Shown: positions 10,555 to 24,133 of the stretch, one piece after another
Layout: each line of letters begins with the position of its first letter
Numbering within the stretch: position 1 is the first letter of the stretch
Source of the DNA: Lasiosphaeria ovina
Lineage: Eukaryota > Ascomycota > Sordariomycetes > Sordariales > Lasiosphaeriaceae
Length of the DNA stretch: 64,000 nt
Reading direction: 5' to 3'
NCBI GenBank assembly: GCA_033439765.1
Contig: JAULSN010000003.1
Location: forward strand, 3,906,001 to 3,970,000
The notes under the pieces: model-generated
The model's input: only the letters and a program-made list of their open reading frames with translations
Told to the model about the DNA's origin: nothing
Databases searched by the model: none
Made by a program: the position numbers and the translations under genes

Positions 10555-13500
10555 CTTGATTGTTTGTTGTTTGGTTGTGGGGTGGAAGGCTTGAAATTGA
10601 GTAGAGTTTTTGAGATGGAACTGGATGGGCTTAGGCGGGTAGCTGAATATTGTGAATCGTGTTTAATCCGTGGTGAGAGGGAACCGGGAACAAGAGGGTG
10701 GGTGGGCATTCGCGCTCGAAGAGGAGAGCCCGGGTGTTTATATATGGGAGGCGGGGGTGTGGTGCTGCTCCTCGAGTGATTGTGCTGATTTGCGCCCGCG
10801 CCTGCCCTGGGCTGCCCGCCCCGGAGCTCCCAGCCCAGACCTGGGACGAGCTCAGAGCTGGGCTGCAGCACAGCTTTCCGGGGGCTAAGCTCGCGGGCGG
10901 GCGGGCTGGTGGGTGGCATGGCCCGTGCTCCCCACTAAAACAGCACTGAAGTCTGAAAAGCAACCGGGGCCTGCTGTCGTCCACCGCGGACTCGGGACCT
11001 CATTGGAGCGTGTTGGCATCCATCCATTCCATGAAAGCATGGCATCAACGCCGCATCACGGAAAGCCGCGCGCCATGGACGAGACGACAAGAGGTGTGGC
11101 AGCTCAACCTTAGCCCGGCTTTCAATCTGCCCAACGTTTTGCGTGGCTAACAATGTGCCTCTCCGCCACTTCATTCGTTCACCGACCAGACTGCGAACAC
11201 CTTATTCTTGTCCCGTGTGTTTTTCCCATTGTTTCACGCAGGCAGCTGCCCGACCCGACTCACAAGTCCCTCCGCCCTCTTCCCTCATCCCCTTTCTCCC
11301 CACCTCACACGCGCACATTTACCCTCAGTGCTCACGCCTAGCCACCTCTCACACGCCACGCCGTAACCCGTTGCACCATCCCATCCCATCCCATATGCCA
11401 CATAATAAAAATAAAAATAAGATCGCGGCGTCTCAGATATAGGTAACTAGTTAGCTAGCTAACGGTTATTGCTCGCACGAACCTTACCTCTATAATGAAG
11501 GGTCTAGGTAAATGTACCCAACAACCTCATCTAATTCGCACTTTAATTGTCCATTTGATTGACCGACGGATTGTGGCTACGACGGCGGTGACGACTATGT
11601 TGCTCGTAGCGAGTGAGTGTTCGGGAGGGCAGCGCGCCGCGTTGGCTTCGATCACTTGCCGCCCCGATTTCTGCGCTTTCCCCCTTTGGGTGGTTCGTTA
11701 AATCGGAAACGACAAAAAAGTCACAACACAACTTTTTTCTAATTGGCCAGTTCAACAACAAGTCATCCACTTTGTACCTGTTGTTCAATCATGCGCACCC
11801 CGCCATCGCAGGTGCACGCTGCCCTCGCCCTCTGATCTCGAGCTCTCCCCGTCCCCCATCTGCTCCATGGCCCAACCTACCTCTGCTTCTCTCGTTTCTT
11901 GTCGTTTGCGGCCCTCCCACACCAATTCCGTCGACGGGTGCGTGACCTTTTCTATCTCGATTTTTGCCCAATTTTCTCGTGTCGAGACGGAGCTAAACTT
12001 GCTCGGATTCTCTGCCGTGGTCCCAACCGTGAGACGCCTTGTCGATGTGGATTTCAGGCACGTCCGTTTGCCCATCTCATCGCGCTCAATTGAAATGGAG
12101 GCCTCGAGGCGCATCTCGGATTTCACGCCCACAACCCCTGCTTCACAGGATCAAAGGGCATGATTCGTGATCGGCACAATTCTGGCCTTCTTTTCGTCTA
12201 CTTTACTTCGGGATTAGAGCTCTTTTTAGGGTCCTTTTCTGCCCATACGCCCAAAGTCACGTCTGATGTTGTTTTGAATCGTCGCGAAATGTTTTCGTGA
12301 AGCTATCCACGTCTTGGCCACATTCCCCTTCTTCTCCCACCATCGCACAACGTCAGTCATTTTAGAGTGACTAATGCCGATGAATCATGGAATTGGACCA
12401 TCAGATACGTTTAGTCGTTTTTTGCGTGTCTGTTTTCTTGCGAGAGAATGCTGTCCAGTCAGGCTTAGCTGCGTCGCCAAAGTTGATGTTGTGGTCGAAC
12501 TCCATCTCCCCGCCCAACCACGAACCGTATCCATGGTCCGCCAGCGAATACTATAAGCATCGGACTATGAAGTGTGAATGATAAGCGTAAACTTGTACAT
12601 TGGCGGTACTTCTGTGTTTTCTTTTTTGTCCCTTGTTTCTTCACAGTACTGTTGCTGCTGATGGTGGTTAAAAAGCCTCTGCCAATTCCCTCCGGGTTGG
12701 ATCTTGGGGCCCTGTCATTTCTCCTCCCGCACTTGCTAATCGTCACTCTAGGCACCAATCATCCCACCAAACACAAAATCCTGGCTGCATTGTTCTTTGT
12801 CAATTCATCATCAGAGCCATTTCCTCAGCTTTTGACTTGTTCTTCAGTGTCCATAAATGCCCGTGGATGGCGACGCAAGCAATCGAGCATTGTCCCCCAA
12901 CCTAGGTTGTTTCGCGACCGTCGACTGCGCCCCAAGTATACGGCCTATTTCACGACCGTGAATTTGCAACATGGTTGGGCCATCTCACCAGCCCAACGTA
13001 TGTTTGACCCTGGCTTCCAAAATAGAACATCGGTGGTTTAACCCGGTGATAGTTTGGTTGGATTCGGGGCCACGTGCAATGCAATATTCCGGATAGAGAG
13101 TGGCAGAAACACGCTGACAGCCGCAAAAGTTTTTTCATTGATAATTTGACATTTTGCTCAAATAGGTCCTCTTAGCTCCCTAGACTGGTCTTGTCCCATT
13201 CCTCGCTGGTTCGGGAGAAACTCGCCATCCTGCCCTTTTTGCCAGCTCCACTCAAACCACAGGTCCGAAGTCTCGTACCTCCCGATCTTTGGCCTACTAA
13301 ACCCCGTCCTCTCTTTACTCTGTGTCAGGATAGCGGGGTATTTTACTTCAGGACCGGCCTTTCCTTCGGCCACCCACAACAGACGAGGACCTTCTCGGCC
13401 CAAGGCCACATGCTGACGGCTTCTGCAGGCCTGTATCCCCGAAGCTCAGCTGGCCGCTCTCTCGGTGCTCTTGTTGTTCCTTCGCCAGCGTACACTCCAC

Positions 13501-16086
13501 GGTGTATGTGTATCATGAAGCAATTTTTCCCTGGACCCAAGGTCGAGAGAAGAATGCCTGGCTGGGAAGGCAGCAAATTCTTTGTCTCTCTCTCCTTGTG
13601 TTGGCGGCGGTATATAAGCAATTTTAAAGACCTGCTTTCTCCTCGACCAAGTAGACCCAAAAAAATGGTTACTTTCTCGATGTGAAGTTTTCTTCTCTGT
13701 TCCTAACCATCCAGCTGCAGCTCTCGAACAAGGTGTGGTTTTTTTTCTCGATGAACAAGTCAGCCAGATAGTCATGGTGAGGGTGACTTAGTTTTGGCAT
13801 TGTGCTACGAAAGTAAAATAATTGAACTCTTCCGCAAGTTGGCATATTAACTCGCCTCCAAACGTCTAATTAATAAGTGGTTTTGTTTCCGCTGCCAGTG
13901 TTTTTCCCTCGGCCGGCTATCTTCTTCCAATGTTCGCTCTCAGAACACAGCAAGCAAAGAATAATTTCTGGTTCTTGCCACTTCTACTTCCTTCCTCGAC
14001 TCTTTTCCAATTTAAAGACTCTGACCCTAGGGGGCATTCCTATCTGCCTAGATATGTACCAAGTTATTCTGCAGCGAGCCCTCTTCCATTTGTTCGTCTC
14101 TCTCTGCGGAAATTTGACCCTCGTTGGGGAACTCGTGTAGATCGAGGTAAGATAACCATAAGCATCTACTAAATACCGTGTTCCTATTTTGGAGCCCGGT
14201 TCATATATTAGTAATATTTCTGGTATGTTTATTTACTTGCTATGTATTTCTTATCCGTCTTCGGTAAAGAACCAAGTAAGTAAACTACCTACCAACTTAG
14301 GAATTACAGATCATCGGCTTCATCACACCAAGGTTCCGTAGGGACAGGTAATTATCTAATCAACCCTAACCAGCAGAAATGATGAAGTAGCAAGAGTTTA
14401 AGCGTAATCGTGATGTAACAGCTGAAATACGTGGTGGAAAGAATAATTGCAACACCTACGCCTGAATTAATTCGGTAACCAGTTTGACTTTTCTCTCCCT
14501 TTTAAATATGTACCAATCACTTTCCCAATGCCTCTAGGCCTATCATTTTGTGTATAATATCAACATCCACACTCTCTAATTTTCTCCTCATTTGTTTTTT
14601 CACGTTGAAGACTTTTACCATGGTCTCTTGTGTATTTATCTTCTGGACCTAAGTTCTTTCCCAGAGCAACATCCTCATATGTTTTAATTTGTCTATGCAA
14701 GGAGCGACTTCCACAATTAGATCTATCACTAAAGTGAAAATAACTTTTACCCATCACCACGCACACACCAAAATAAACACAATAAGCCTACGGCCCTTCA
14801 TTTTCTAGGTACACAGCACCTGAACCAACGGCCGCACACAATATCACTTGCTGCAAGTTAGAGGTCGGCCGGATTCTCACTCCAATGTATCAATGGGTAG
14901 ACAGCCAGTCAATTTTCACGAATGCTATTATATTTTTTTCTTTCAACAAATTCAGATACACAAATCCGCTCCTTCAATCTCCAATGTCAACTCAAGATCC
15001 CCTGTAACACGAAAAATAGCCGGGTCAACATATGCCAGACTACGATGGTATTGTGAATTTTAACTCAAATACACGCACTATCCAGATGCCTGAGTAGGTA
15101 TACATACTTGGACGAACTTGAGAATAGCAGCATGATTCTGGTTTCCCATTTCACCCAGTCCAATACTGAGAGTGAAGTAAGTGGTATGTGTTTTACCTCG
15201 CTCGGGTTGAGCAATGCCTACTAAATCCGTACCAGCTTCCTCACGCAAGCTATTTCACAGCACAACCCGTCACACCGCACATGGTAGGACCTTACATTGA
15301 TACTGTCTAGATACCTAACGAGGCGGCAACCCAGCCTGTACACAATATCCCTCAATTATTGTATCCCGACCCGCGGAGACACGAAGCTCACGACACCGGA
15401 ACAAACCCCCACGAATCGAAGACATCATCGCGTAAAACACCCACAAGCCCCCAGACAGCTGTATACGCATCGTGGCTTATAAAGCATGCGGACTCAAGCA
15501 AGGTTCAATTAAAATGCCAGCATACAAAGAGAACCGCCAGTGCTGGCGAGATTTTTTTGACCCGCGCCCTTCGCCTTCCTAAGCACCTAAGGTAGGTAGG
15601 GTGATGGATGGGTATGTATGAAAAAGAGAAAACGAACCTGTCCCCAGATGAAAATGCGTTGGTCACCTAACACCGCCCCCCGCCCCCCTTCGCTGAAAAT
15701 AATAATGCTTCACTGGCCCCAAACACCCCCAACATGTGCGTACTGCCCGTCCATGTGTTTGTATGTGTGCACGGATGTGCAGATATGTATGCGCCCCCCC
15801 CGCGCTTGTAAATGCAAGAATACCCCGCGATAGAGCAGCCTCGACGCACAGGGCCCGGTCCCGGTCTGAACCAGAAAAGGAAAAAAAAGACATGCCTTTG
15901 CGCCGGGTATCTGTGAGGTGATGAAAGTTCCCATTATAACCCTCCCTTCTCTTCACATAGAGGTCTCAATTGACGTCTCAGAGGATGCCCGCTTCCCCGG
16001 CGACGTACTTTTCAGTATCATTCTTCCATGGCAGATAGCCGATGGGCCGAGGCGAGAATGTTTCAGTTCCCAATTATTTCCTTCTC
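10555..16086. other. 5.5-kb region without recognisable genes
   Basis: Between the H1 5' end and the 3' end of the WOPR gene. The first few hundred bases hold the H1 promoter. From about 11.4 to 15.6 kb the sequence is AT-richer, with frames below about 165 codons that match no protein I know and have no plausible splice partners. A G/T/C-rich run with TGTATGTGTGCACGGATG lies near 15755. Likely regulatory or decayed DNA, or the site of unannotated non-coding transcripts; nothing more can be supported. Confidence 0.45.
10737..10744 (-). promoter_or_regulatory. Probable TATA box of histone H1
   Basis: The minus strand reads TATATAAA about 183 bp upstream of the H1 start codon, in otherwise GC-rich DNA. 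Spacing to the ATG allows a leader of 100-150 nt. Inference from sequence only. Confidence 0.5.
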
Positions 16087-16622
16087 CTAGATGCAGAATT
16101 TCTTGTCAAGGACTCCAATCGCCCTCGCATCTTCCATCCCCATTCGCTTTTGCTGGCCAGCGCCCATAGCCGATGAGCCATTAGCCGGGGCTCCCGAAGG
16201 GGCCCTGGGAGAGCTGTTGGCACTGTTGGTGCCCGGATTCGCGCTGTTTGGCTCAGAGTTGGTGGGGGTCGGGTGAAGAAGCAACGCAGAAAGGCTCGCT
16301 TTGTTAGTGGCAGGTGCCGAACTGTTCACGCCCGCCGGCTCCACATACGAGCTTCTCGAGGACGGAGACACCGACTGCGTCCGGGGAGGAGGGGTCGCGT
16401 CCAGTGGTCCATTCTGGGAAGATTGCTGTCCCGGGGTCGGAAGCGGACCTTGCGAGTTGCGTGAACTATTTGCAGCCAACCTCGGGTCAATCAAAACTGC
16501 TTCCCTAGCCTGTGCTTGCAATTGCTGTGACCGGGGAGAACCGAGAGGCGACATCCGGGCGGTTTGCGACATATGCGGCGACTGAAGTGCGGCGTGCTGC
16601 TGCTGCTGTTGTTGTTGTTGCG

Positions 16623-16668
<46 letters not shown>

Positions 16669-17748
16669 ATAGTGTTGCGGAAGCGGCATCCCCCCCCTTG
16701 GCTGAAGTGGCTGGTTCGCATTCTGTGGTAGCGGCAACGGCGCCCGTTCGTATTGAGCCTGAGTCGGAGCCGAAGGCGGGTATGCCTGGGATTGAGCAGC
16801 GTAAGCGTGTGGTGGTGGGGGAAGGCTTTGCTGCTGGGGGTAGGGCGGCAAGGCAGTCGTGTAGTGGCCGTGACTGTAAGGTGGCGTTGCGACGGGCGAA
16901 GGAGGCCATGGATTGTTATATGCTGGCTGAGAATACTGTGAGTGATAGCCTTGGTGAGGATGCCCTGGATGTTGGTGCTGGAGTTGGTGCTGATGCTGGT
17001 GCTGGTGCTGGTGCTGGTGCTGGTGCTGGTGCTGGTGCTGATGCTGGCCGTAAGGCGGCTGTTGCATAGACGTTCTCGTCATGGTCGGCACCGGGGCGTC
17101 ATTCATGCTCGACTCGGGATACATGCCCTTCGCTGGCATAATGTTTCGTAGGTTGGGGTCGTTACTAGGCTGTAGCAGATCTTGTTGACCTCTGGAGAAA
17201 TACGAGATCAGATGCAGGTGTTGGTTGTTGGACGTGGTGATGCTGAAAGACTGCTTCATCAGGCCATCTGCCTTGTAGCGGTATCCGTCGGGCTCTCCGT
17301 CATCCTGGTCCTCGTCGCTACCGCGGCCAGAATCCGGAGTCTTCCCAGCGCCCCTTCTGCTGCCGCCAAAGCCACTCCCCCTCTTTCCCTCCATTTCGCG
17401 ATACGTTAGAAAGCTTCCAGAAACACGGCTAGCACTCCATGACTTCCCGTCAGTCCATCTCCGCATGCCTGCCTCCCTTTCGTCCCAGACGTATACCGAG
17501 CCCGACCTAATGGCCTGCCGCTCCTTTTCGGATAATCTGCGCTGGACGCGAGGGAGGTGGCCAAGCCTGCAGGCCTCAAAGAGCTTGATGGCATCGGCGG
17601 GGCTTCTCACCACGCCATAATATGTTTCCAGCATCCTGGGCTGCTGGGATGTGAGGGACAGCTGCGAAATAGTGCAGGGAGAGCCGAATTTTTAGCCCAG
17701 CGTTCTCTCTTAAACCCTCCTTCTCAGCCTCGGTAGCAGACTCACCAT
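16087..17748 (-). CDS. pac2: WOPR-domain transcription regulator, Gti1/Pac2 type
   Basis: The main open frame runs from 17634 to 16087 (515 residues). It starts MLETYYGVVRSPADAIKLFE and contains the WOPR DNA-binding core: VQRRLSEKERQAIRSGSVYV, WDEREAGMRRWTDGKSWSAS and RVSGSFLTYREMEGKRG, then YKADGLMKQSFSI. This matches the Gti1/Pac2 branch of the family rather than the Ryp1/Sge1/Wor1 branch. These proteins control morphology, conjugation or virulence switches in fungi. The long C-terminal half is a His/Gln-rich (HQ) repeat, a polyglutamine tract of about 17 and Pro/Ser-rich sequence, typical of an activation region. An upstream extension is possible: an ATG at 17748-17746 is followed directly by GTGAGT, and an acceptor ends at 17662, joining in frame and adding ten residues (ATG, then LSLTSQQPR). 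The start is therefore uncertain between 17748 and 17634. Confidence 0.88.
16602..16670 (-). repeat. CAG/CAA trinucleotide repeat encoding polyglutamine
   Basis: On the plus strand, tandem CTG with some TTG; on the coding strand, CAG/CAA. It encodes a long Gln run broken by a single Pro inside the WOPR protein. The most uniform part is 16628-16668. Such tracts are usually length-polymorphic. Confidence 0.9.
16974..17045 (-). repeat. Hexanucleotide repeat encoding His-Gln
   Basis: On the plus strand about ten tandem copies of TGCTGG, with variants, encode (HQ)n in the WOPR protein. It is a second expandable tract 300 bp from the polyglutamine repeat. Confidence 0.9.
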
Positions 17749-18776
17749 CTGGGCAGGGATTGAGTTCGAGGTAGTCGGCACAAGGATCCGACTTGGCCGG
17801 CGATTGTTAATCCCCACAACACCTTGTGGAAACCCTCGGGCGCAGATCGAATCTTAGTTGTTCAGGAGGGCAGGTATAGACGAGCGAAGAGCGAATTTGC
17901 CGGACGTTTCGGTGATCCGAGACGTCGCGAAGTGGGGAAGCTCTTGGTCTTGGCGAATGGTGAAATGTTAGCTTGTGGGTTCAACGGGGTTGGAGGTAGC
18001 ACGCGATGTGACAGAAGCTTAATCCAAACAGGCTTGAATGGGCGTGCGCACTGCTTTCAATGTGCTGCAGCCCCCTAGTCCAAGGTCGCTGAACACAAGG
18101 GAGAAAGGCCATTAACAGCATCCGAGTTCTGACTGACACCGCGATATGAATGCCGACCCGACCCAGTCCCTGACACGGTCCTAGTACAGCGACGTGTCCA
18201 CACTTGTCCACGCACGTGCGTTTCGACCTTGAGATGAGACGAGAGCCAAACTTAGGCCAACTTTAAGTTCTTCCCTCGAGAGATTCGGCAAGGCCCTCGA
18301 AGGTTCGGCAAGGTTCGCACAAAGCCGTGCCGAGCATAGTGTTGAAGAACCACCGGCTTCGCACTTGCTTTTGCCGATGTACTGGTCAACGGCAGAGTGG
18401 ATGGGGAGATGAGGATTGAGATTGGCAGCCGGGAAGGAGAATGGAAAGAGAATAGGTGGTTGTTTATTGTCCATGATGTACAAATCTCTCCGGTGATGGC
18501 ACCTTGGATGCGCCACCTCTGAGGAATGCCTATTGTTGAGCATCTCACCATGCGGCGCCGGCCAACTGTCCATGCGCAGGAACCCTGATAGGACCCGAAC
18601 GTTTCTGAGGGGAATATTCGAATGTTCTCGCAGGTCCGACATGGACGTCATGCACAACCCAGAGGAAGTGGGAAGAGAGAAAAAAAACTTAAACCAAGGC
18701 CACGTCTGACCTGAGATATCCGGAACGAACGGCTGCACGTGGGACGAGCCGGGAGAATTTCAAAGACAGTTCGGGG

Positions 18777-18794
18777 AAAAAAAAAAAAAAAAAA
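18777..18794. repeat. Poly-A run
   Basis: Eighteen consecutive A residues on the plus strand, interrupting otherwise mixed sequence in the gene desert. It may be a retroposition scar or simple slippage; no target duplication is evident. Confidence 0.7.
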
Positions 18795-21700
18795 GAACAT
18801 ATCTCCAACAAGGAAAAAATGTCCACATACCAACTCTAATTGGGAACACCTCGGAGATGCTGATGCTTAAGAAGTTTTCTTAAAAGGAATGAAATCAGAT
18901 CCGAGATCTCAAAACCAAAGGCATCAAGCGACCGTTATCGTCGTGAAGCAGACGCTAAAAAGAAGGCGTTGCAGTTCACTTTAGCGCCTTAAAACCCGTG
19001 TTTTGGCGAAACGCATCGACAAAGCTCGAATTTTGGGGCGACCTAGATTCGGGATGTGCGGCGACTGCGGATTGATTTTTTGGAGAGGGCTCAATGTTCT
19101 AGATCGCCACGCTAGGTCTGTGGGATTGGCAGGACTTGACGTAGAATTTTTGCTCCTAGGGAGAGAGAACGAGGACGGGACGAGCGAAGAGAGGACGCCC
19201 TGTGCGTGGCGTTCGTTGTCTGCTCTCCGCCAATGTAGATGGAGCAAGGTTAGATAGTGGGCGGGTACATTCGTCGGCCTTCTGAGCTTGAAGGTTGACG
19301 CTGTAAACTATCGGGTGTTTATTAGACTTATATCCCGCTGGGTTTTAAGGTGGAATTAAGGTCGTGAGGGACCACGGTTGACGGCTGGTGGAGGATCGGC
19401 TGCAGGTCGATGACGATGCAGGCCAATTGCGCATGTCTCGGGAAGTGGGAGGTGAAAGAGAGAGAGGAGGCGGCCTACCTTGCACGAGAATAGGGTTGGG
19501 GCCGGAGGGTCGTGCGCACGGCAGCAGGACCACGGGAGACCTTTGACTTTTTGACCTTGGGTTGCGAATGGGAAGGCGAGACGGAGCGAGGGGAGGCGGC
19601 CCAAAAGAGTGGTGGCACACCCCACAGCCTTTCTGTGCAGCTCGCTCTTTAAACAATGGACGGAAATGCGATGCCAAGCCAAATGCTTCCAAACCCTGGC
19701 ACCGTCAGCCCAAAAAAGGTCAACACCACACCTTCCTTTAGTGGAGCCCCAGTGGACTGACTGAACAGGTTGATGTGATGGGTGGGGTGTGGTGGTGTAT
19801 TTTTGATATGCTGTTGTTGCCCTTGCCCTTGCTCTTTGCCGCTGCCGGTGCTGTGCCTGCTGCTGGTGCTGCTGCCGGAGCCTCTCGGCTTCGATGGCAA
19901 ACAAGGAATATGCCTTTCTGGAGTGTTGGGGTACTGTTAATTGCCTCCGCCCCCCCCGGCAAGACTTGCCGCAAAGGTACTTTGAGAAATGGATCGTTCC
20001 AAGTGTTCTGAAACCAACCTCAGGTCGTTGCGAGTGTTGTGTGAGTGCGTGGGTGCGTGCCCCGCCAGATCTTTGCCGCCAGGTTGGGCCCAAACCTTAT
20101 TAAATAAAGGCCGTCGCTTCCTTTGCTAGGGCTTGTCGGCAGGCACTGCCCGGAAGAAGGGACGCTAACGACCAACGCCGAGGATTTAAACCCTCCTCGC
20201 CAGGCCCACCTGCAGAGTGCCAAGCATTGCCGTGGAGCGCATCTCTCTCCTGGCTCCACCGTGTCGTAAGCTTATCGAAAATTCGGATTTTCCATGCGAC
20301 AACAAAATAATGGACCCAACTACTTTAGTGCACATAGACTTTTGAGCATAGTCAGTCTCCCGTAAGCACTCAGCAGGGTGCAGGGTCCGAAAGATAGGAG
20401 GGAGGGCGGGAATCAAATTGATGACGGAGTACTGAATACGGAAATTGAATAGCTTCACGTGTGCTCAGTCCAGAGTAGGTGCCTTTACGTATTACCGACC
20501 TTAGTTCCTGCAACTTGCGACCTTTTTGGGACCTTGGTTATCGTAGTTATCTAACTCAATCGATCTAGATCAGGGTTAATCAGGCGCTTCTTTCGGCCCC
20601 GGATTTAGGCAGGCAGGCCAGCCTGCGCGCCCTCTGCAGCTGCCACAGTAGGTAAGGTACTTCGTACTTGCACTCATTCACCTGCTCCCGACACCTGCCC
20701 TTCATCCTCTCGGTACAGCAACAGTATCGTCCTGACGAGGCGATGCTAGCCTAGCAAGCTAGCCAACCGGCCAGGCGCATGTCTACCAAACGCGAGCGTT
20801 GCACCGGCCCGTCTCTTTCTTCGTTTTGCGCCGCCGGCATTGTGAAAAAGTGCAGCGCGGGTGATCGAGGCACCAGCGGCACGGCCTTTTTCTTTTTCTT
20901 CAGCGTTGGCTCCTGGGCAACGGGGCTGGTTGGTAATCTTCCATGGCATGGGCAAGCCGGTTAGCGCACGTGGATGGTCAACCCAATGGTGTCGGCGGCG
21001 CGGGGGAGCAACTTAACCTAAACGGGCGTCTGGTCTGTTGCTGTTGCATCCGATCTAACGCAATCCGCTAGTTTAGACTTTGATGGGGGGCGGCCGATGT
21101 CACCGAGTCGGTTGGCTGCCAAAATGTCCAGGGCAGGGCAAAAAATGTTGCGTTGGGGCTTTTGGCCTGGGACCCGTCGACGCTAGCCTTGGCTGTTGTT
21201 TCGCAGGTCACCGTGGGATCAACAAGTGAGCAAGCCCCCTTGCTACGGTACTACATAGTACGTGCTGCGTAGAGTGCGGATGTTGACGCGTTGTGCAGTC
21301 AGTATCGTTGACATCATGTATGTTTGTACATACCTTAGTTACATACGTACTCCGTGGAACTAGGTAACCATCCCCGGCAGGCAGGCTACACCACAGGTGT
21401 CGACCGTTGGGGTGAGAGTGGTGGTTAATAAGTTTCCGAGGCTTAGTACGTGCACGCCGTTGACGACTTCGGAGCGGGAGTGCTTGGAATCTGAAATAAC
21501 TTCAACGGGTTGGAATGTAAGAAGGCGGATCGTGCTACACGGTATCTGACCTTACCTGAGGTAAGTAAATAATGTGCGTGCACAGGACAGTGTGTATACC
21601 GACCGCAGGGAGTGTCCATTGCCACCTTGACATTAAGCAAACGGCCGGACAGATCGGGGAGTCTATCTCGAGTCTGGTTCCCAAGCTGCTAAGTGCCCAG

Positions 21701-22924
21701 TCCAGGACGTTGCAACTGGAAGCGGCAAAGAAGCGGCACCTCGCGGCAGGGAATGAAAGGTAGAGGCAGCCCTAAGGGGGCGCTGTGCGGAACGGATTGC
21801 ATTGCTGCCTCGAAGACTGAAAGTGAGGTGAAGGATGCCTTGGCTTAGGTAAGTAACCTAATAAGGTCAAGGGAGGAAGTCACAAGGCGAGATACCCAGC
21901 AAGCCTGGGCCTGGCTCGTCTGACCCCGCCTAGGCTGGGCTGGGCTGGGCCCTGGAGTGAGAAAGTCACCGCCAGCAGTGCGGTGCGGCGGCGGGGGTGT
22001 CAAGATGGTGTGCAGGCGAACAAATGACCCCTGCAGCCGGCGGACAGGTTTTTGACATGGGAGTATATTAGGATTTCAAGCTTATTTCGCGGCGCCGGCG
22101 TTAGTGCAAGGCCGTGTAGCTCGAGTTGGCGATTCCATTGGCGTCCTCGGTCCCCCCCAAGGCTCCTGCCCACCCCTCTCGGTTCCATTGAGCTTGGCAG
22201 CCTTTCCAGAATGTCCTGCAGAGTGGAACGGCGGGAATAACCTCGCCGGGACCGACCCAGACTGCATGCATCGTCAACTCCAGCATTTGGTTTGGGTTTA
22301 GGCTCCCGGTGTTTGGCTCTCGAGGATCCATTGTTTATTCTATCAAAAGCCTATTTGGTAGATATGTCCTCCGACCTGATGTCGACAGACGGACGTCCAT
22401 ACCGAGTTGGCATTCTGCTAAAATCCATTGCCTTCCAAGCTTCGAGCTCGCTTTGAAGTGGCTCACTGGATGCATACAATACAACACCCAAGTTCCAACA
22501 TACGTGTACGACCTCGGCTGCAGCTGCACACCAACTCACGCCCGTGGCGGGGCACGGGGAGGGCAAGCAGGCAAAGCAGGCAAAGCAGGCAAGCAAGCAG
22601 CTACGCCCGGCGAGATTGTGGCCGTTGTTGACACCAACAACACGGCGAACGGAATTCCTGTCCCGCCCGCCCGCATCGTCGCGCTCGTCCAATGACGGCA
22701 GCCATGACAGCACAATGTGCTGTATTCGTATGTACAGGACTCGCATGATTACACAACGCCCACAATGCACACAACGCACACGGAGCTCATACGCCCTCCA
22801 AACGCCGTGCCGTGACGCTGTGTGACTGTGGTCCTCCCGCGTGCCTTCCCACTCTCCTCCCCGCATCTCCGACTTTCTTGTTCGCTCGCAAGATGTAACC
22901 CATCGCCTTTGTTGGAGGTGCAAT

Positions 22925-23010
22925 CTTGGCTCCTGCTTGGCTCTGCTTGGCTCTATCCGCTTGGCTCAACTTGGCTCTTCTTGGCTCTGCTTGGCTCTGC
23001 TTGGCTCTGC
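22925..23010. repeat. 10-bp minisatellite, unit CTTGGCTCTG
   Basis: About eight imperfect tandem copies, several exact at the right end (22980-23010). The unit carries TTGGC half-sites of the NF-I type by chance or otherwise. No coding role is seen. Confidence 0.8.
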
Positions 23011-24085
23011 CTGTTGGCCACGCTTGGCAGAAAGAGGTGTCTGTAAGGTATTGCTGACAGCGTACCCGTTACCTTAAGTAAGGGACAGTATGAGATAAGG
23101 TACATACACACGGGAATCGGTGACGCGGCTGCAATACGTATCTGGTGTCGGATTTACTTGTGCCATGTCATACCTATTCATTTACAAAATTTTGAGCCCA
23201 GAGGCCCGCAGATGCACTGAGACCCTTCGGCAAGGCACGGAGTACGGAGTACAAGCGCGCAGCCATGTCGACCATGCATGTGCGCTCAAAGTTCCGCGTA
23301 TTACTTTATTAGTGGCAACGTGCCGCACTCTTTCGGAATACGCGGTTTTACGCCTTTCGCCAAATCAAAGTACAGTATGTACAGCCCAGTACAGACGTAC
23401 CGAATGGAACCAGTGGACACGTTAGCGGCGCCGCGGCGCGCCCAGGTTCTTGACGACGACTTGGCGGTCACTTACGCAGCTTCCGTATTCGCGGCCTGGA
23501 GTCGCGCAACTTTGGAACGAGTTGGCTCACCGGACTTTTAACTCTAAACGTGCTATAATGCGGATAGAGTCAAAGTCATATATGGGGCGGGGGGAGGGGA
23601 GCCCCGCGCCGATCCATGCCTCGAACCGAGCGATTTGATAACAGATAAACTGACAAACCAGTGCCCCGTTTATATGCGTGTGGGAACTGGGAAATAATAA
23701 AGCCACCTGACTGCCCCGGGCCCCGGCGTCATCCTCATTCACGACCCGAGGCTTGGCATCCATTTCCCCTCGCGGATAGTACCCCATGTTTGGCGACTAA
23801 AAGTCGGTCGACGATGTCCATCTCCACCGCTTTGGGGGCATGTTGGCTCCGAGGAGGACGACAGCCGTCACAGTGTCCCATCCGCCTTGTCCGCCTGAAT
23901 GTTGCGGTGAGGATGATGGCAGAGAGCTAGAGCATCCCAACGTACTTTTTGTCTATTTCCTTCTTCTTTTGGTCAGGCGGCGTAAGACTTTGTAAGCTGT
24001 GTCCGATGTGACCGGAACTCGGGGACAACGAAAGCTTCGGGGCGACCGGAAGACTATGCAGAGGCCAAGCCAAAAACGAAGAAAT

Positions 24086-24133
24086 CCAAGACTCCAAGAC
24101 TCCAAGACTCCAAGACTCCAAGACTCCAAGACT
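24086..24133. repeat. 8-bp tandem repeat, unit CCAAGACT, six copies
   Basis: Six exact head-to-tail copies span 48 bp. The unit length is not a multiple of three, and no gene is seen here. Confidence 0.9.

Noticed and set aside
19356..20093. 245-codon minus-strand frame in the gene desert
   Set aside because: Mixed composition with no domain, no conserved motif and several overlapping frames of similar length; probably chance.
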